Source: Bifidobacterium stellenboschense | Lineage (GTDB): Bacteria > Actinomycetota > Actinomycetes > Actinomycetales > Bifidobacteriaceae | Length of the DNA stretch: 64,000 nucleotides | Assembly: GCF_000741785.1 (NCBI RefSeq) | Contig: NZ_JGZP01000003.1 | Span: 62,001-126,000, forward strand | Reading direction: 5' to 3' | In this document: positions 8,494 to 21,199 of the stretch, piece by piece | How positions within the stretch are numbered: position 1 is the first letter of the stretch | How the letters are laid out: each line of letters begins with the position of its first letter | Notes under the pieces: model-generated | Database searches by the model: none | What the model was told of the DNA's origin: nothing | What the model saw: only the letters and a program-made list of their open reading frames with translations | Position numbers and translations under genes: made by a program

Positions 8494-9714
8494 TCAGCTC
8501 AGGTCGAAGAACATCGAGGGATGGTCGAGGAACTGGGTGGCCGCCACCGCCGCGGTGCCGCAGACGGTCGCGTCGGTGGGCATGGTGGACAGTCTGATTT
8601 CTGTGGAGTCGTAGATCTCGCGGATTGACCGGCTCCGGACCGTGGCGCGCACCTCGTCGAGCAGCAGGTGTCCCGCTTCCGAGACGATGTCGCCGATGAT
8701 GATGAGCTGCGGGTTGAACGTGTTGAAGATGTTGACGCATCCGTAGCCGATGTACCGGCCGATGCGGCGGACCATCTCCACGGCCTTGTCGACGCCTTCC
8801 TTGGCGAGGGCGAACAGGGCGCGGGTCGCCTCCGCGTTGCTCATCAGCTCGGCGTGGGGCACGGGGCCTCCCTCCTCGATGAGCATCTCGCGGATGGCCG
8901 GGGTGGAACAGTATCGTTCGAGGCATCCGCGGTTGCCGCAGTCGCACGGCTTGCCGTCGATGTCGATGGAGACATGACCGATCTCGGTGGCGGCGCCGAG
9001 CGCGCCGTTGATGATGCGCTCGTTCTCGATGACCCCCAGGCCGACGCCTTCGCCGACGAGGAAGTAGGAGATGTCGTCCTCCCCGTGCGATTCGGGATCG
9101 AACAGGTAGTGGGCGAGCGCGCCGGCGCGGGCGTCCTGCTCGACGAACACGGGGACGCGGAAGGCGTGGCCGAATTCCTCGATGAAGTTGACGTCGCGCC
9201 ATCCGAGCATGGAGGAGACGACGGCCGTGCGGCCTTCGTCGCGCATGTACGGGCCGGGGACGGCCATGGCGATGGCGATGATGGACGGGTCCGCGTCGAG
9301 CAGCGACTCGAGACGGACGTGCATGAGCCTGACGGCCTCGCCGATGGTCTCGTTGGTGACCGGCGGCAGGTCCTCCAGGCCGAGCGCGTTGCCGCACAGG
9401 TCGAACACGCCGACCTGGACGAGCGAGCGGGCGAATTTGACGCCGATGATGTGGAATCGCTCGGTGTCGAGGTTCAGTCCGATGGAACGGCGGTTCTTCG
9501 CGCCCTCCATGTCGCCGGTCTCCTCGATCGCGCCGGCTTCGATGAGCTGTGCGGTGATCTTGGTGATGGCGGAGGGGGTGAGGTTCAGCGCCTTGGCGAT
9601 CTGCGCCCGGGAGCTGACCCCGTTGTGGTACAGGTGCTGGAGTACGCGGGAACGGTTGGATTCCGCCACCGTCGCTTGGGATGCCGTGGTGTTCGGCGTG
9701 GTACTGCTGTTCAT
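8494..9714 (-). CDS. ROK-family transcriptional regulator (NagC/XylR type)
   Basis: A 406-residue regulator. A winged HTH spans about residues 20-75 (ESNRSRVLQHLYHNGVSSRA...LTPSAITKIT), and a sugar-kinase-like ROK domain follows. The structural zinc motif CDCGNRGCLE (Cys257, Cys259, Cys264) is intact. Its strong ribosome site GGAGGTGTCGAG precedes ATG at 9714. It is divergent from the LNB/GNB operon and followed by the PfkB kinase and permease genes, so it could control either or both. A palindrome between its predicted -35 and -10 boxes suggests autoregulation. Confidence 0.88.
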   Translation of the reverse strand: MNSSTTPNTTASQATVAESNRSRVLQHLYHNGVSSRAQIAKALNLTPSAITKITAQLIEAGAIEETGDMEGAKNRRSIGLNLDTERFHIIGVKFARSLVQVGVFDLCGNALGLEDLPPVTNETIGEAVRLMHVRLESLLDADPSIIAIAMAVPGPYMRDEGRTAVVSSMLGWRDVNFIEEFGHAFRVPVFVEQDARAGALAHYLFDPESHGEDDISYFLVGEGVGLGVIENERIINGALGAATEIGHVSIDIDGKPCDCGNRGCLERYCSTPAIREMLIEEGGPVPHAELMSNAEATRALFALAKEGVDKAVEMVRRIGRYIGYGCVNIFNTFNPQLIIIGDIVSEAGHLLLDEVRATVRSRSIREIYDSTEIRLSTMPTDATVCGTAAVAATQFLDHPSMFFDLS

Positions 9715-9773
9715 CTCGACACCTCCTTGCGCGATTGAGTGGTTGTCCGCTCGCCGTTGAATCTGAACTTCGT

Positions 9774-9843
9774 TGACATATTAACGCGGTTAATACATGA
9801 ACGCAATTAAGAATTGTTGTGGCGTGTCGCGAAAACGTTTGCG
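9774..9843. promoter_or_regulatory. Operator-rich divergent control region of the ROK regulator gene
   Basis: A perfect 15-bp palindrome ATTAACGCGGTTAAT occupies 9780-9794. On the minus strand TTGCGT (9806-9801) and TAATAT (9783-9778) are 17 bases apart and could drive the ROK gene, placing the palindrome inside that promoter. CAATTAAGAATTG (9804-9816) and a LacI-like CGAAAACGTTTGCG (9830-9843) follow. Which proteins bind these is not shown. Confidence 0.5.
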
Positions 9844-9909
9844 TGTCGCAAGTGGTGACGTGCTACGCGGTCGCGCGTCATTCCGGACGCGCCGTTAATG
9901 TAAAGATAG

Positions 9910-9938
9910 TTGACAAATAAAGGACGTCGTTTTACGAT
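9910..9938 (+). promoter_or_regulatory. Promoter of the LNB/GNB operon
   Basis: TTGACA (9910-9915) and TACGAT (9933-9938) are separated by 17 bases. They lie about 55 bases upstream of the binding-protein start, which has its own AAGGAGG site. A GTTAAT half-site resembling the palindrome at 9780 lies just upstream at 9894. Confidence 0.65.
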
Positions 9939-9992
9939 ACATACCAATCGTCACAAGGCAGTGACGGTCCATCTCAAGGAGGAGTTAGGAAC

Positions 9993-11300
9993 ATGTCATT
10001 CAACAAGCGTCTCGTCGCATGCGCGGCCGCCGTGGCCGCACTGTCCATGGGACTCGCCGGCTGCGGCTCGTCCGCCAACGATTCGTCCGGCTCGTCCGAC
10101 GGCGTGGTGAACATCACCTACATGCACCGTCTGCCCGACAGCGAGGGCATGACCCTGGTCAACGACATCGTGGCCAAGTGGAACAAGGAGCATCCGGACA
10201 TCCAGGTCAAGGCCACCAAGTTCGACGGCAAGGCCTCCGACATGATCAAGAAGCTCGAGACCGACGTCAAGTCCGGCGAGGCGCCCGATCTGGCGCAGGT
10301 GGGCTACGCCGAGCTGCCCGAGGTGTTCACCAAGGGCATGCTGCAGGACGTCACCCAGTACGCCGAACAGTACAAGGACCACTTCGCCTCCGGCCCGTAC
10401 AGCCTCACCCAGGTGGACGGCAAGTCCTACGGCCTGCCGCAGGACACCGGCCCGCTCGTCTACTTCTACAACAAGGCCGAGTTCGCCAAGCTCGGCATCG
10501 ACTCCGTGCCGCAGAGCGCCGACGAGTTCATCGACGCCGCCAAGAAGGCCGCGGCCTCCGGCAAGTACATCATGTCCTACCAGCCCGATGAGGCGGGCAA
10601 CATGATCTCCGGTCTGGCCGGCGCCTCCGGCGGCTGGTACAAGGTCAAGGGCGACGCCTGGGTGGTCGACACTGAGACCGACGGCTCCAAGGCCGTGGCC
10701 GACTTCTACCAGCAGCTGCTCGACGCCAAGGCGGCGACCACCAACCCGCGTTGGGACCCGTCCTTCGACGCGTCCATCAAGGACGGCTCGCTCATCGGCA
10801 CCGTGGCCGCCGCATGGGAGGCCCCGCTGTTCGTGACCTCCTCCGGCGGCACCGGCTCCGGCGACTGGCAGGTCGCCCAACTCGGCGACTGGTTCGGCAA
10901 CGCCGGCAAGACCGGCCCCGACGGCGGCTCCGCGGTCGCGGTCCTCAAGAGCTCCAAGCACCCGAAGGAGGCCATGGAGTTCCTCGACTGGTTCAACACC
11001 CAGGTGCCCGACCTCGTCTCCCAGGGCCTCGTCCCCGCCGCTACCACCGAGGACGCCGAGACCCCGTCCGAGTGGGGCGAGTTCTTCGGCGGCCAGGACA
11101 TCATGAAGGAATTCAAGGACGCCAACAACAACATGGGCGACTTCACCTACATGCCCGGCTTCTCCGCCGTCGTCGCGAAGATGAACGAGACCGCCGCCAA
11201 GGCCACCGACGGCTCCGGCAAGGTCGAGGACATCTTCTCCGACGCGCAGACCACCTCCGTGGACACGCTCAAGAACCTCGGCCTGTCCGTGGCCAAGTGA
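9993..11300 (+). CDS. ABC transporter solute-binding lipoprotein for lacto-N-biose/galacto-N-biose
   Basis: A 435-residue extracellular binding protein anchored to the membrane. The N-terminus has two positive residues, a hydrophobic core and a lipobox LAGC with the lipidated Cys at position 24, followed by a Ser/Gly/Asp-rich linker. The mature part (ITYMHRLPDSEGMT, then GLPQDTGPLVYFYNKAEF) resembles the GNB/LNB-binding protein of B. longum as I recall it, and the operon position is the same. It delivers the disaccharide to the two permeases encoded next. No ATPase is encoded in the operon, so a shared ATPase such as MsmK must serve it, as is usual for this transporter family. Confidence 0.88.
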   Translation: MSFNKRLVACAAAVAALSMGLAGCGSSANDSSGSSDGVVNITYMHRLPDSEGMTLVNDIVAKWNKEHPDIQVKATKFDGKASDMIKKLETDVKSGEAPDLAQVGYAELPEVFTKGMLQDVTQYAEQYKDHFASGPYSLTQVDGKSYGLPQDTGPLVYFYNKAEFAKLGIDSVPQSADEFIDAAKKAAASGKYIMSYQPDEAGNMISGLAGASGGWYKVKGDAWVVDTETDGSKAVADFYQQLLDAKAATTNPRWDPSFDASIKDGSLIGTVAAAWEAPLFVTSSGGTGSGDWQVAQLGDWFGNAGKTGPDGGSAVAVLKSSKHPKEAMEFLDWFNTQVPDLVSQGLVPAATTEDAETPSEWGEFFGGQDIMKEFKDANNNMGDFTYMPGFSAVVAKMNETAAKATDGSGKVEDIFSDAQTTSVDTLKNLGLSVAK

Positions 11301-11306
11301 CCATGC

Positions 11307-11403
11307 GCCGCCCCGGACCGCGGCCCGGGGCGGCCCCATACCGCGATCGTCCAGGACGATGACGTCGAAAGGCCGGAGCCGCGACGCTCCGGCCTTTCGA
11401 CGT
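11307..11403 (+). terminator. Two hairpins between binding-protein and permease genes
   Basis: Stem 1 pairs 11307-11316 with 11325-11334. Stem 2 pairs 11362-11379 with 11386-11403, a perfect 18-bp helix with a 6-base loop. Neither is followed by a clear T-run. They probably stabilise the 3' end of the abundant binding-protein mRNA or cause partial termination, so that the lipoprotein is made in excess over the permeases. Confidence 0.65.
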
Positions 11404-11459
11404 GACCGCCCCGGGACCGGGGCCGCGAACCCGAACCATACGAAAGACAGGTCTCCCAT

Positions 11460-12431
11460 ATGACTGCAACAACGCACACGGCGAAGACGCCGTCCGCGGG
11501 CCGCGCCGGCAGGCCGAAGCGGTCGGACGCCGCCAAGCGCGAGAACCGAACCGGCTGGGCCTTCATGGCCCCCTTCGGCATCCTCTTCGCCCTCGTCTTC
11601 ATCCTGCCCATCATCTGGGCCATCTACTCGAGCTTCTTCCGCCAGGTCACCGTGGGCGGAGGCGCCTACGGCGGCGGCGAACTCGTCAACAAGTTCGTCG
11701 GGCTGCAGAACTTCCGATACGTCGTCACCTCGCCCGCATTCTGGGCCGGAACCGGCAGGGTGCTGCTCTACACGCTCATCCAGGTGCCGGTCATGATCAT
11801 CTCCGCGCTCGTGCTGGCCATGCTGCTCGACTCGTTCATCGTCAGGCACGTCACCGGATTCCGCCTCGGCTACTTCCTGCCGTACGCGATCCCAGGCGTC
11901 GTCGCCTCGATCATCTGGGTGTTCCTCTACAACGGCCAGATCTCGCCCATCGTCAAGGCGCTCGCCGCCATCGGCATCCAGGTCGACTTCTTCGCCGACA
12001 ACATCGTCATCGCCTCGATGGCCAACATCACCACATGGACGTTCACCGGCTACAACATGCTGATCTTCCTCGCCGCGCTGCAGGCCATCCCGCACGACCT
12101 GTACGAGGCGGCCCGCATCGACGGCGCCAACGGGCTGCAGATCGCCTGGCACATCAAACTGCCGAACGTGCGCGCCGCCGCGCTGCTCGCCATGCTGCTG
12201 TCCATCGTCGGCACCATCCAGCTGTTCAACGAGCCCCAGGTCATGGCCATCTCCGACCCGGGCATCTCCAAGTCGTACACGCCGATGATGATGGCCCTCA
12301 ACACCTCGCAGGGCACCCTCACCCCGGGCGGCGACGGCCCCGCCTCGGCCATTGCCATCGTCATGGCGTTGATCGCCGGCGTGCTCGCCGCCGTCTACGC
12401 ACTCGTCGAAAGGAAGGTGAACGAGCAGTGA
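11460..12431 (+). CDS. ABC sugar transporter permease 1 (MalF type)
   Basis: A 323-residue membrane protein with about six transmembrane helices after a cytoplasmic, basic N-terminal tail. The EAA loop that docks the ATPase is visible as YEAARIDGANGLQIAWHIKLP (about residues 216-236). It lies between the binding protein and the second permease and should form the heterodimeric channel for LNB/GNB import. Its stop overlaps the GTG start of permease 2 by the sequence GTGA, so the two subunits are translationally coupled. Confidence 0.9.
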   Translation: MTATTHTAKTPSAGRAGRPKRSDAAKRENRTGWAFMAPFGILFALVFILPIIWAIYSSFFRQVTVGGGAYGGGELVNKFVGLQNFRYVVTSPAFWAGTGRVLLYTLIQVPVMIISALVLAMLLDSFIVRHVTGFRLGYFLPYAIPGVVASIIWVFLYNGQISPIVKALAAIGIQVDFFADNIVIASMANITTWTFTGYNMLIFLAALQAIPHDLYEAARIDGANGLQIAWHIKLPNVRAAALLAMLLSIVGTIQLFNEPQVMAISDPGISKSYTPMMMALNTSQGTLTPGGDGPASAIAIVMALIAGVLAAVYALVERKVNEQ

Positions 12432-13378
12432 GCACCGCAACCAAGGAATCCCGCGCCGCGGCGCGCGCACGCAGGAAGGCCGACAGGATCCGCGACCTGC
12501 ATGCCAACGACCTGCCCCGCTCCATGCAGCCCTCCGCGGCCGTGCGCATCGTCACCATCGCCGTGCTGGTGCTGGTCCTTATCTACTTCCTGTTCCCGAT
12601 CTACTGGGCGATCATCGCATCCACCAAGACGCCCAGCCAGATGACCGGCGGCAACGGCCTGTGGTTCGCCGTCGGCATCGCGGAGCTCCCCGACGCCATC
12701 GCCAAGAACTACGCGACGCTGCTCGGATGGACCCGCGGCCAGTTCTGGCGGTGGGTCGCCAACTCGCTGGTCTACTCCGGCGTCTCCGCGCTCATCGGCA
12801 CGCTCGTGGCCGTGATGGCCGGCTACGCGACCGCGAAGTTTGCCTTCCGCGGCAGGAACGCGGCCATCGGCGTCATCATGGGCTGCATGCTCATGCCCGC
12901 GGCGCTGCTGACCATCCCGCAGTATTCGATCTTCCACGCCATGCACCTGACCAACACGATGCTGTCGATCATCATCCCGTGCTGCGTCTCGCCGTTCGGT
13001 TTCTTCCTCGGACGCGTGTACGCGCAGACCTCCGTGCCCAACGAGCTGCTGGAGGCGGCGCGCATCGACGGCGCCAGCGAGGCCAGAATCTTCTTCACCA
13101 TCGTGCTGCGCATCCTCGCGCCCGCCATGGTCACGATCTTCCTGTTCCTGTTCGTCGCCACGTGGAACAACTTCCTGCTGCCGCTCATGATGATCTCCTC
13201 CGACACGCTCAAGCCGGTCACGCTCGGCCTGTACGGCATGGTGTCGCTTGCCACGTTCACCGACCGCGGCGCCCTGATGATGGGCGCGCTGCTCGGCGTC
13301 CTGCCCGTCATCGTCCTCTTCCTCGGACTCCAGCGGTACTGGCAGGCCGGACTCGCCGCCGGAGCCGTCAAGGGCTGA
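12428..13378 (+). CDS. ABC sugar transporter permease 2 (MalG type)
   Basis: A 316-residue membrane protein starting at GTG 12428, which overlaps the stop of permease 1. A basic N-terminal tail precedes about six transmembrane helices. The EAA motif LLEAARIDGASEARIFF lies near residues 212-228. It is the partner subunit of permease 1 in the LNB/GNB importer. A longer upstream frame exists but reads through permease 1 in another frame and has no start signal, so the coupled GTG is preferred. Confidence 0.9.
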   Translation: MSTATKESRAAARARRKADRIRDLHANDLPRSMQPSAAVRIVTIAVLVLVLIYFLFPIYWAIIASTKTPSQMTGGNGLWFAVGIAELPDAIAKNYATLLGWTRGQFWRWVANSLVYSGVSALIGTLVAVMAGYATAKFAFRGRNAAIGVIMGCMLMPAALLTIPQYSIFHAMHLTNTMLSIIIPCCVSPFGFFLGRVYAQTSVPNELLEAARIDGASEARIFFTIVLRILAPAMVTIFLFLFVATWNNFLLPLMMISSDTLKPVTLGLYGMVSLATFTDRGALMMGALLGVLPVIVLFLGLQRYWQAGLAAGAVKG

Positions 13379-13432
13379 ACTCCGCGCCGCCGCACGCACC
13401 CCCATCCCATTGCAAAGGAGCAACACGCAACC

Positions 13433-18274
<4,842 letters not shown>

Positions 18275-18304
18275 TTCCACGATCACAACGGAAAGGAGCA
18301 TGAC

Positions 18305-19258
18305 ATGACGGATACGGCAACGGGGCCCTGTCTCGTCGGAGTGGATATAGGAGGAACCAAGATCGAAGCGGCGCTCATGCGACCGGACGGCACCGTGGCC
18401 GTCACCACGCGCATGCCGGCCAGACGGGGAGGCGACAACGTCGTCGCCGACGTGGAGGCCATCGTCCGGGCCGTGGCCGCGGAACGGCTCGCGGACGTCG
18501 CAGCCGTGGGCGTCGGCATCCCCGGACAGGTCGACGCCGCCATCGGCCTCGTCTCCAACGTGGTCAACCTCGACATCACGTCGCTGGAGCTGGGCGCGCT
18601 CGCCGGCGCGCGGTTGGGCGTGCCGGTGCACGTGGAGAACGACGTGAACGCCGCGGCCCTCGGCGCCGCGCGCATCGTGTCCGACGAAGAGGACGATGCG
18701 GAGGGGACGGAACCGGACGGGCCCGTGGCGTTTCTCAACTTCGGCACCGGATTGGCGGCCGGCATCATCATCGACGGCGAACTTCACCATGGGGCCAGCG
18801 GCGCGGCCGGCGAGATCGGCCACATCCCCGTCGACCCCAACCGCTTCGACTGCCCGTGCGGGCAGCGCGGCTGTCTGGAGACCGTCTGCTCCGGGGCGGC
18901 GGTGACGCGCCTGTGGCCCACCGGGGGAGAGGATGCGCTCTCCGACCTCATCATCCAGGCGGCACAGGGGGAGCCGGAGGCCGGACGCATACTCGGCATG
19001 GTCAAACACGCCATGGGCGATGCGATCCAGATCCTCGCGCAGTCCGTCGATCCGCGCACGATCGTCATCGGAGGCGGCATGGCGCGCATCGGCGAGCCGC
19101 TGCTGCGCATCATCGGCGACGAACTGTCGGCGCGCGCATCCGTATGCCCGTTCCTCGCCGGTCTGCGGCTGGAGGAGCGGCTGAGGCTGGCGCCCGCCGA
19201 TCGGCCGGTCGGCGCGTTGGGCGCCGCGCTCGCGGCCCGGCCGTATGCGTCACGCTGA
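18305..19258 (+). CDS. ROK-family sugar kinase (glucokinase/N-acetylhexosamine kinase-like)
   Basis: A 317-residue kinase with no DNA-binding domain. The phosphate-binding start VGVDIGGTKIEAALMRPDG, the catalytic segment ENDVNAAALGAA and the zinc motif CPCGQRGCLE are all intact. It is preceded by GGAAAGGAG and follows the uridylyltransferase gene by 30 bases, so it belongs to the LNB/GNB operon. It may phosphorylate glucose, GlcNAc or GalNAc at C6; the sequence does not decide. It occupies the place where galE is found in well-studied bifidobacterial operons. Its last 9 bases overlap the end of the convergent ROK regulator gene. Confidence 0.87.
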   Translation: MTDTATGPCLVGVDIGGTKIEAALMRPDGTVAVTTRMPARRGGDNVVADVEAIVRAVAAERLADVAAVGVGIPGQVDAAIGLVSNVVNLDITSLELGALAGARLGVPVHVENDVNAAALGAARIVSDEEDDAEGTEPDGPVAFLNFGTGLAAGIIIDGELHHGASGAAGEIGHIPVDPNRFDCPCGQRGCLETVCSGAAVTRLWPTGGEDALSDLIIQAAQGEPEAGRILGMVKHAMGDAIQILAQSVDPRTIVIGGGMARIGEPLLRIIGDELSARASVCPFLAGLRLEERLRLAPADRPVGALGAALAARPYASR

Positions 19259-20401
19259 TTCGAGGTGATGCAGCACCACGGCGATGGCCGCACCCCGCAG
19301 GGCGATGCCGGCTCCACGCTGGCATCGCCTTACGCGTGTGCGCTGGTGGAAGGTCGATGCGGTCATCGCGTCGAGACGGTTCTGCGCCGCGTCTAGGAAC
19401 GTGCTGTTGATGATGTCGGCGGGACCGTACACGCACACGTCGCCGATGTCGAGCAGTCCCATGGACATGGCGATCGCGGAGGCGAAATACGTGCCGGCGT
19501 CGTTGAGGATCGCCGTCCGTCCGTCCGCATCCGTCCCGGCCATGCGTGCGCGCAATGCATGCGCGCCGATGAGCGTCTCCATGCATCCGCGTTTGCCGCA
19601 GGGGCATTGGGGTCCTTGGTCCGGATCGAGGGAGATGTGCCCGATCTCGCCTCCCGCGTCATGCTCGCCGAGCGCGGGCACGTCGTCGATGAGCGTCGCG
19701 GCTGCGATGCCCTGATCGACCTTGACGAACATGAGGTTCGGCCCCGCCTCACCGAAGAACCGTTCGGTGTACATGGATCCGACCGTGTCGTTCACCACGG
19801 TCACGGGAACGGTGAACCGGGATTCGACGATGGAGGCGAGGTCGACGTCACGCCATCCCAACGCCGTGGATTCGCGCACGACGCCTCCGCTGACCACGCC
19901 GGGGGCGGCGATGCCGATGCCGATGATCGAATCGTCGTCCACGTCCGCCCGCAGCTGGTCCACCAATTGGATGATGGCGTCGGTCTCCAGGCGTGCGTCG
20001 GGCTCCAACGCGATTTCCATGTGGTTCTGCGGCGTGCCCTTGAGATCGGTGACCGCGCCTTCGATGAGATGGTCCTGCGACAGATCGATGCCGATGACGT
20101 GCAGTCGCATCGGGTCGACGGTGAGCAGCGTGGCGCGCTTTCCCTTGCCGTTCGCGTTCGTCTCATGCCCGTTCTCGCGGATGAGGCCCTCGTCGATCAT
20201 GCCGTTGACCACGTCGGACACGGCGACTCGCGACAATCCGGTGATGCGGCTCAGTTCGGCCCGCGAACGCGCGTCCGAGGGGAACAGCAGGTTGAAGATG
20301 AGCGAACGGTTCATGCGCCGCACGTCGGACGGGCTCGCCTTGGTGAGCTGCCCGCCGGGGACTTTCAACGGCAGTGATTTCGCTGGGGTGTGCGGGGCCA
20401 T
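19250..20401 (-). CDS. ROK-family transcriptional regulator
   Basis: A 383-residue regulator from ATG 20401, chosen because AAGGAGA lies upstream; an ATG at 20482 would add 27 residues without a ribosome site. The winged HTH spans residues 20-80 (VRRMNRSLIFNLL...LSRITGLSRVAVSDVVNGM). The ROK domain keeps the zinc motif CPCGKRGCME near residues 266-275. It converges on the sugar kinase gene at the end of the LNB/GNB operon. NagR, a ROK protein, is known to control LNB and GlcNAc genes in bifidobacteria, so a similar role is a fair inference. It shares only family-level features with the other ROK regulator here. Confidence 0.85.
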   Translation of the reverse strand: MAPHTPAKSLPLKVPGGQLTKASPSDVRRMNRSLIFNLLFPSDARSRAELSRITGLSRVAVSDVVNGMIDEGLIRENGHETNANGKGKRATLLTVDPMRLHVIGIDLSQDHLIEGAVTDLKGTPQNHMEIALEPDARLETDAIIQLVDQLRADVDDDSIIGIGIAAPGVVSGGVVRESTALGWRDVDLASIVESRFTVPVTVVNDTVGSMYTERFFGEAGPNLMFVKVDQGIAAATLIDDVPALGEHDAGGEIGHISLDPDQGPQCPCGKRGCMETLIGAHALRARMAGTDADGRTAILNDAGTYFASAIAMSMGLLDIGDVCVYGPADIINSTFLDAAQNRLDAMTASTFHQRTRVRRCQRGAGIALRGAAIAVVLHHLESA

Positions 20402-20484
20402 GTCGGTCTCTCCTTGCCTTGGCGCCCGTGCATCGCCGTTGATGGTCGGACGTACGTCCCCTAACCGCCGGACGCTTATCAATC

Positions 20485-20582
20485 AATAATGTTAACAATT
20501 ATACCCGTCATATGGGGGTTGTGGACAGTGGAATGTGAATGATGCGTCTGTTTTCTTTATGTAAAGCATCTTAATAATTAAG
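20485..20582 (-). promoter_or_regulatory. Promoter and palindromes upstream of the ROK regulator gene
   Basis: On the minus strand a consensus TATAAT lies at 20503-20498. It is flanked by a GTTAAC-centred near-palindrome (20489-20500), which resembles the TTAAC...GTTAA arms of the palindrome at 9780. A perfect palindrome CTTAATAATTAAG lies at 20570-20582. No good -35 box is visible. The region is AT-rich compared with its surroundings. Confidence 0.5.
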
Positions 20583-20677
20583 GTGGTGCGACGTGGAGGG
20601 AAACAAGACGACGGCATGGAGGTGTCGGCCCCTTCCGGTGCCGCCGGTGGTCCGGCACTTCCACGTTCCCGTCGTTC

Positions 20678-21199
20678 TCAGCGGCGTTCGCCGTCGAACA
20701 GGAACAGGGCGTGCGCGTCGCCCTTCGCCTTGTTCTCCAGATACGTGCGGAACAGCTTCAGCCGTTCCACCGTGCTGTTCGCCAGCGGCTCGGGCAGTTC
20801 GTCGAGGTCGAACCATCCGACGGACAGGCTTTCGTCGTCGCCGACGAACGGTTCGGCGTTGCCTTCCGGCTTCAGCGCGCATAGGAACGAATGGTCCATG
20901 TACTGCGCGTTGTCGCCGTTCGCGTAGGTGATGACGCGCGTATCCGAGGTGACCGCCACCAGATCGGTGACGACCGCGTCCACACCCGTCTCCTCCTTGA
21001 TCTCGCGCACCACCGTGTCGGCCGGCTGCTCGCCCGGCTCGTTGATGCCGTACACCATCGCCCATTCGCCGGTGTCCGAACGGCGGCCGAGCAGCACGCG
21101 TCCCTCGCCGTCCAGCACGCAGCCGGTCACGCCGATCAGCCACAGCGGATCATGGCCGATCTTCTTCCTCAGGTCGAGGATGAACTGCGGGGTGGTCAT
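20678..21199 (-). CDS. Nudix hydrolase
   Basis: A 173-residue Nudix protein. The Nudix box is complete: GINEPGEQPADTVVREIKEETGVD, with the REIKEETG core near residues 65-72. Such enzymes cleave nucleoside diphosphates linked to another moiety; the substrate is unknown here. ATG at 21199 overlaps the TGA of the upstream pepP gene (ATGA), so the two are co-translated. The usual reading of such pairs is housekeeping or repair rather than a shared pathway. Confidence 0.87.
   Translation of the reverse strand: MTTPQFILDLRKKIGHDPLWLIGVTGCVLDGEGRVLLGRRSDTGEWAMVYGINEPGEQPADTVVREIKEETGVDAVVTDLVAVTSDTRVITYANGDNAQYMDHSFLCALKPEGNAEPFVGDDESLSVGWFDLDELPEPLANSTVERLKLFRTYLENKAKGDAHALFLFDGERR

Noticed and set aside
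9830..9843. LacI-type operator CGAAAACGTTTGCG
   Set aside because: No LacI regulator is encoded in the window and only the inner 8 bases are palindromic; kept only as a note in the control region.
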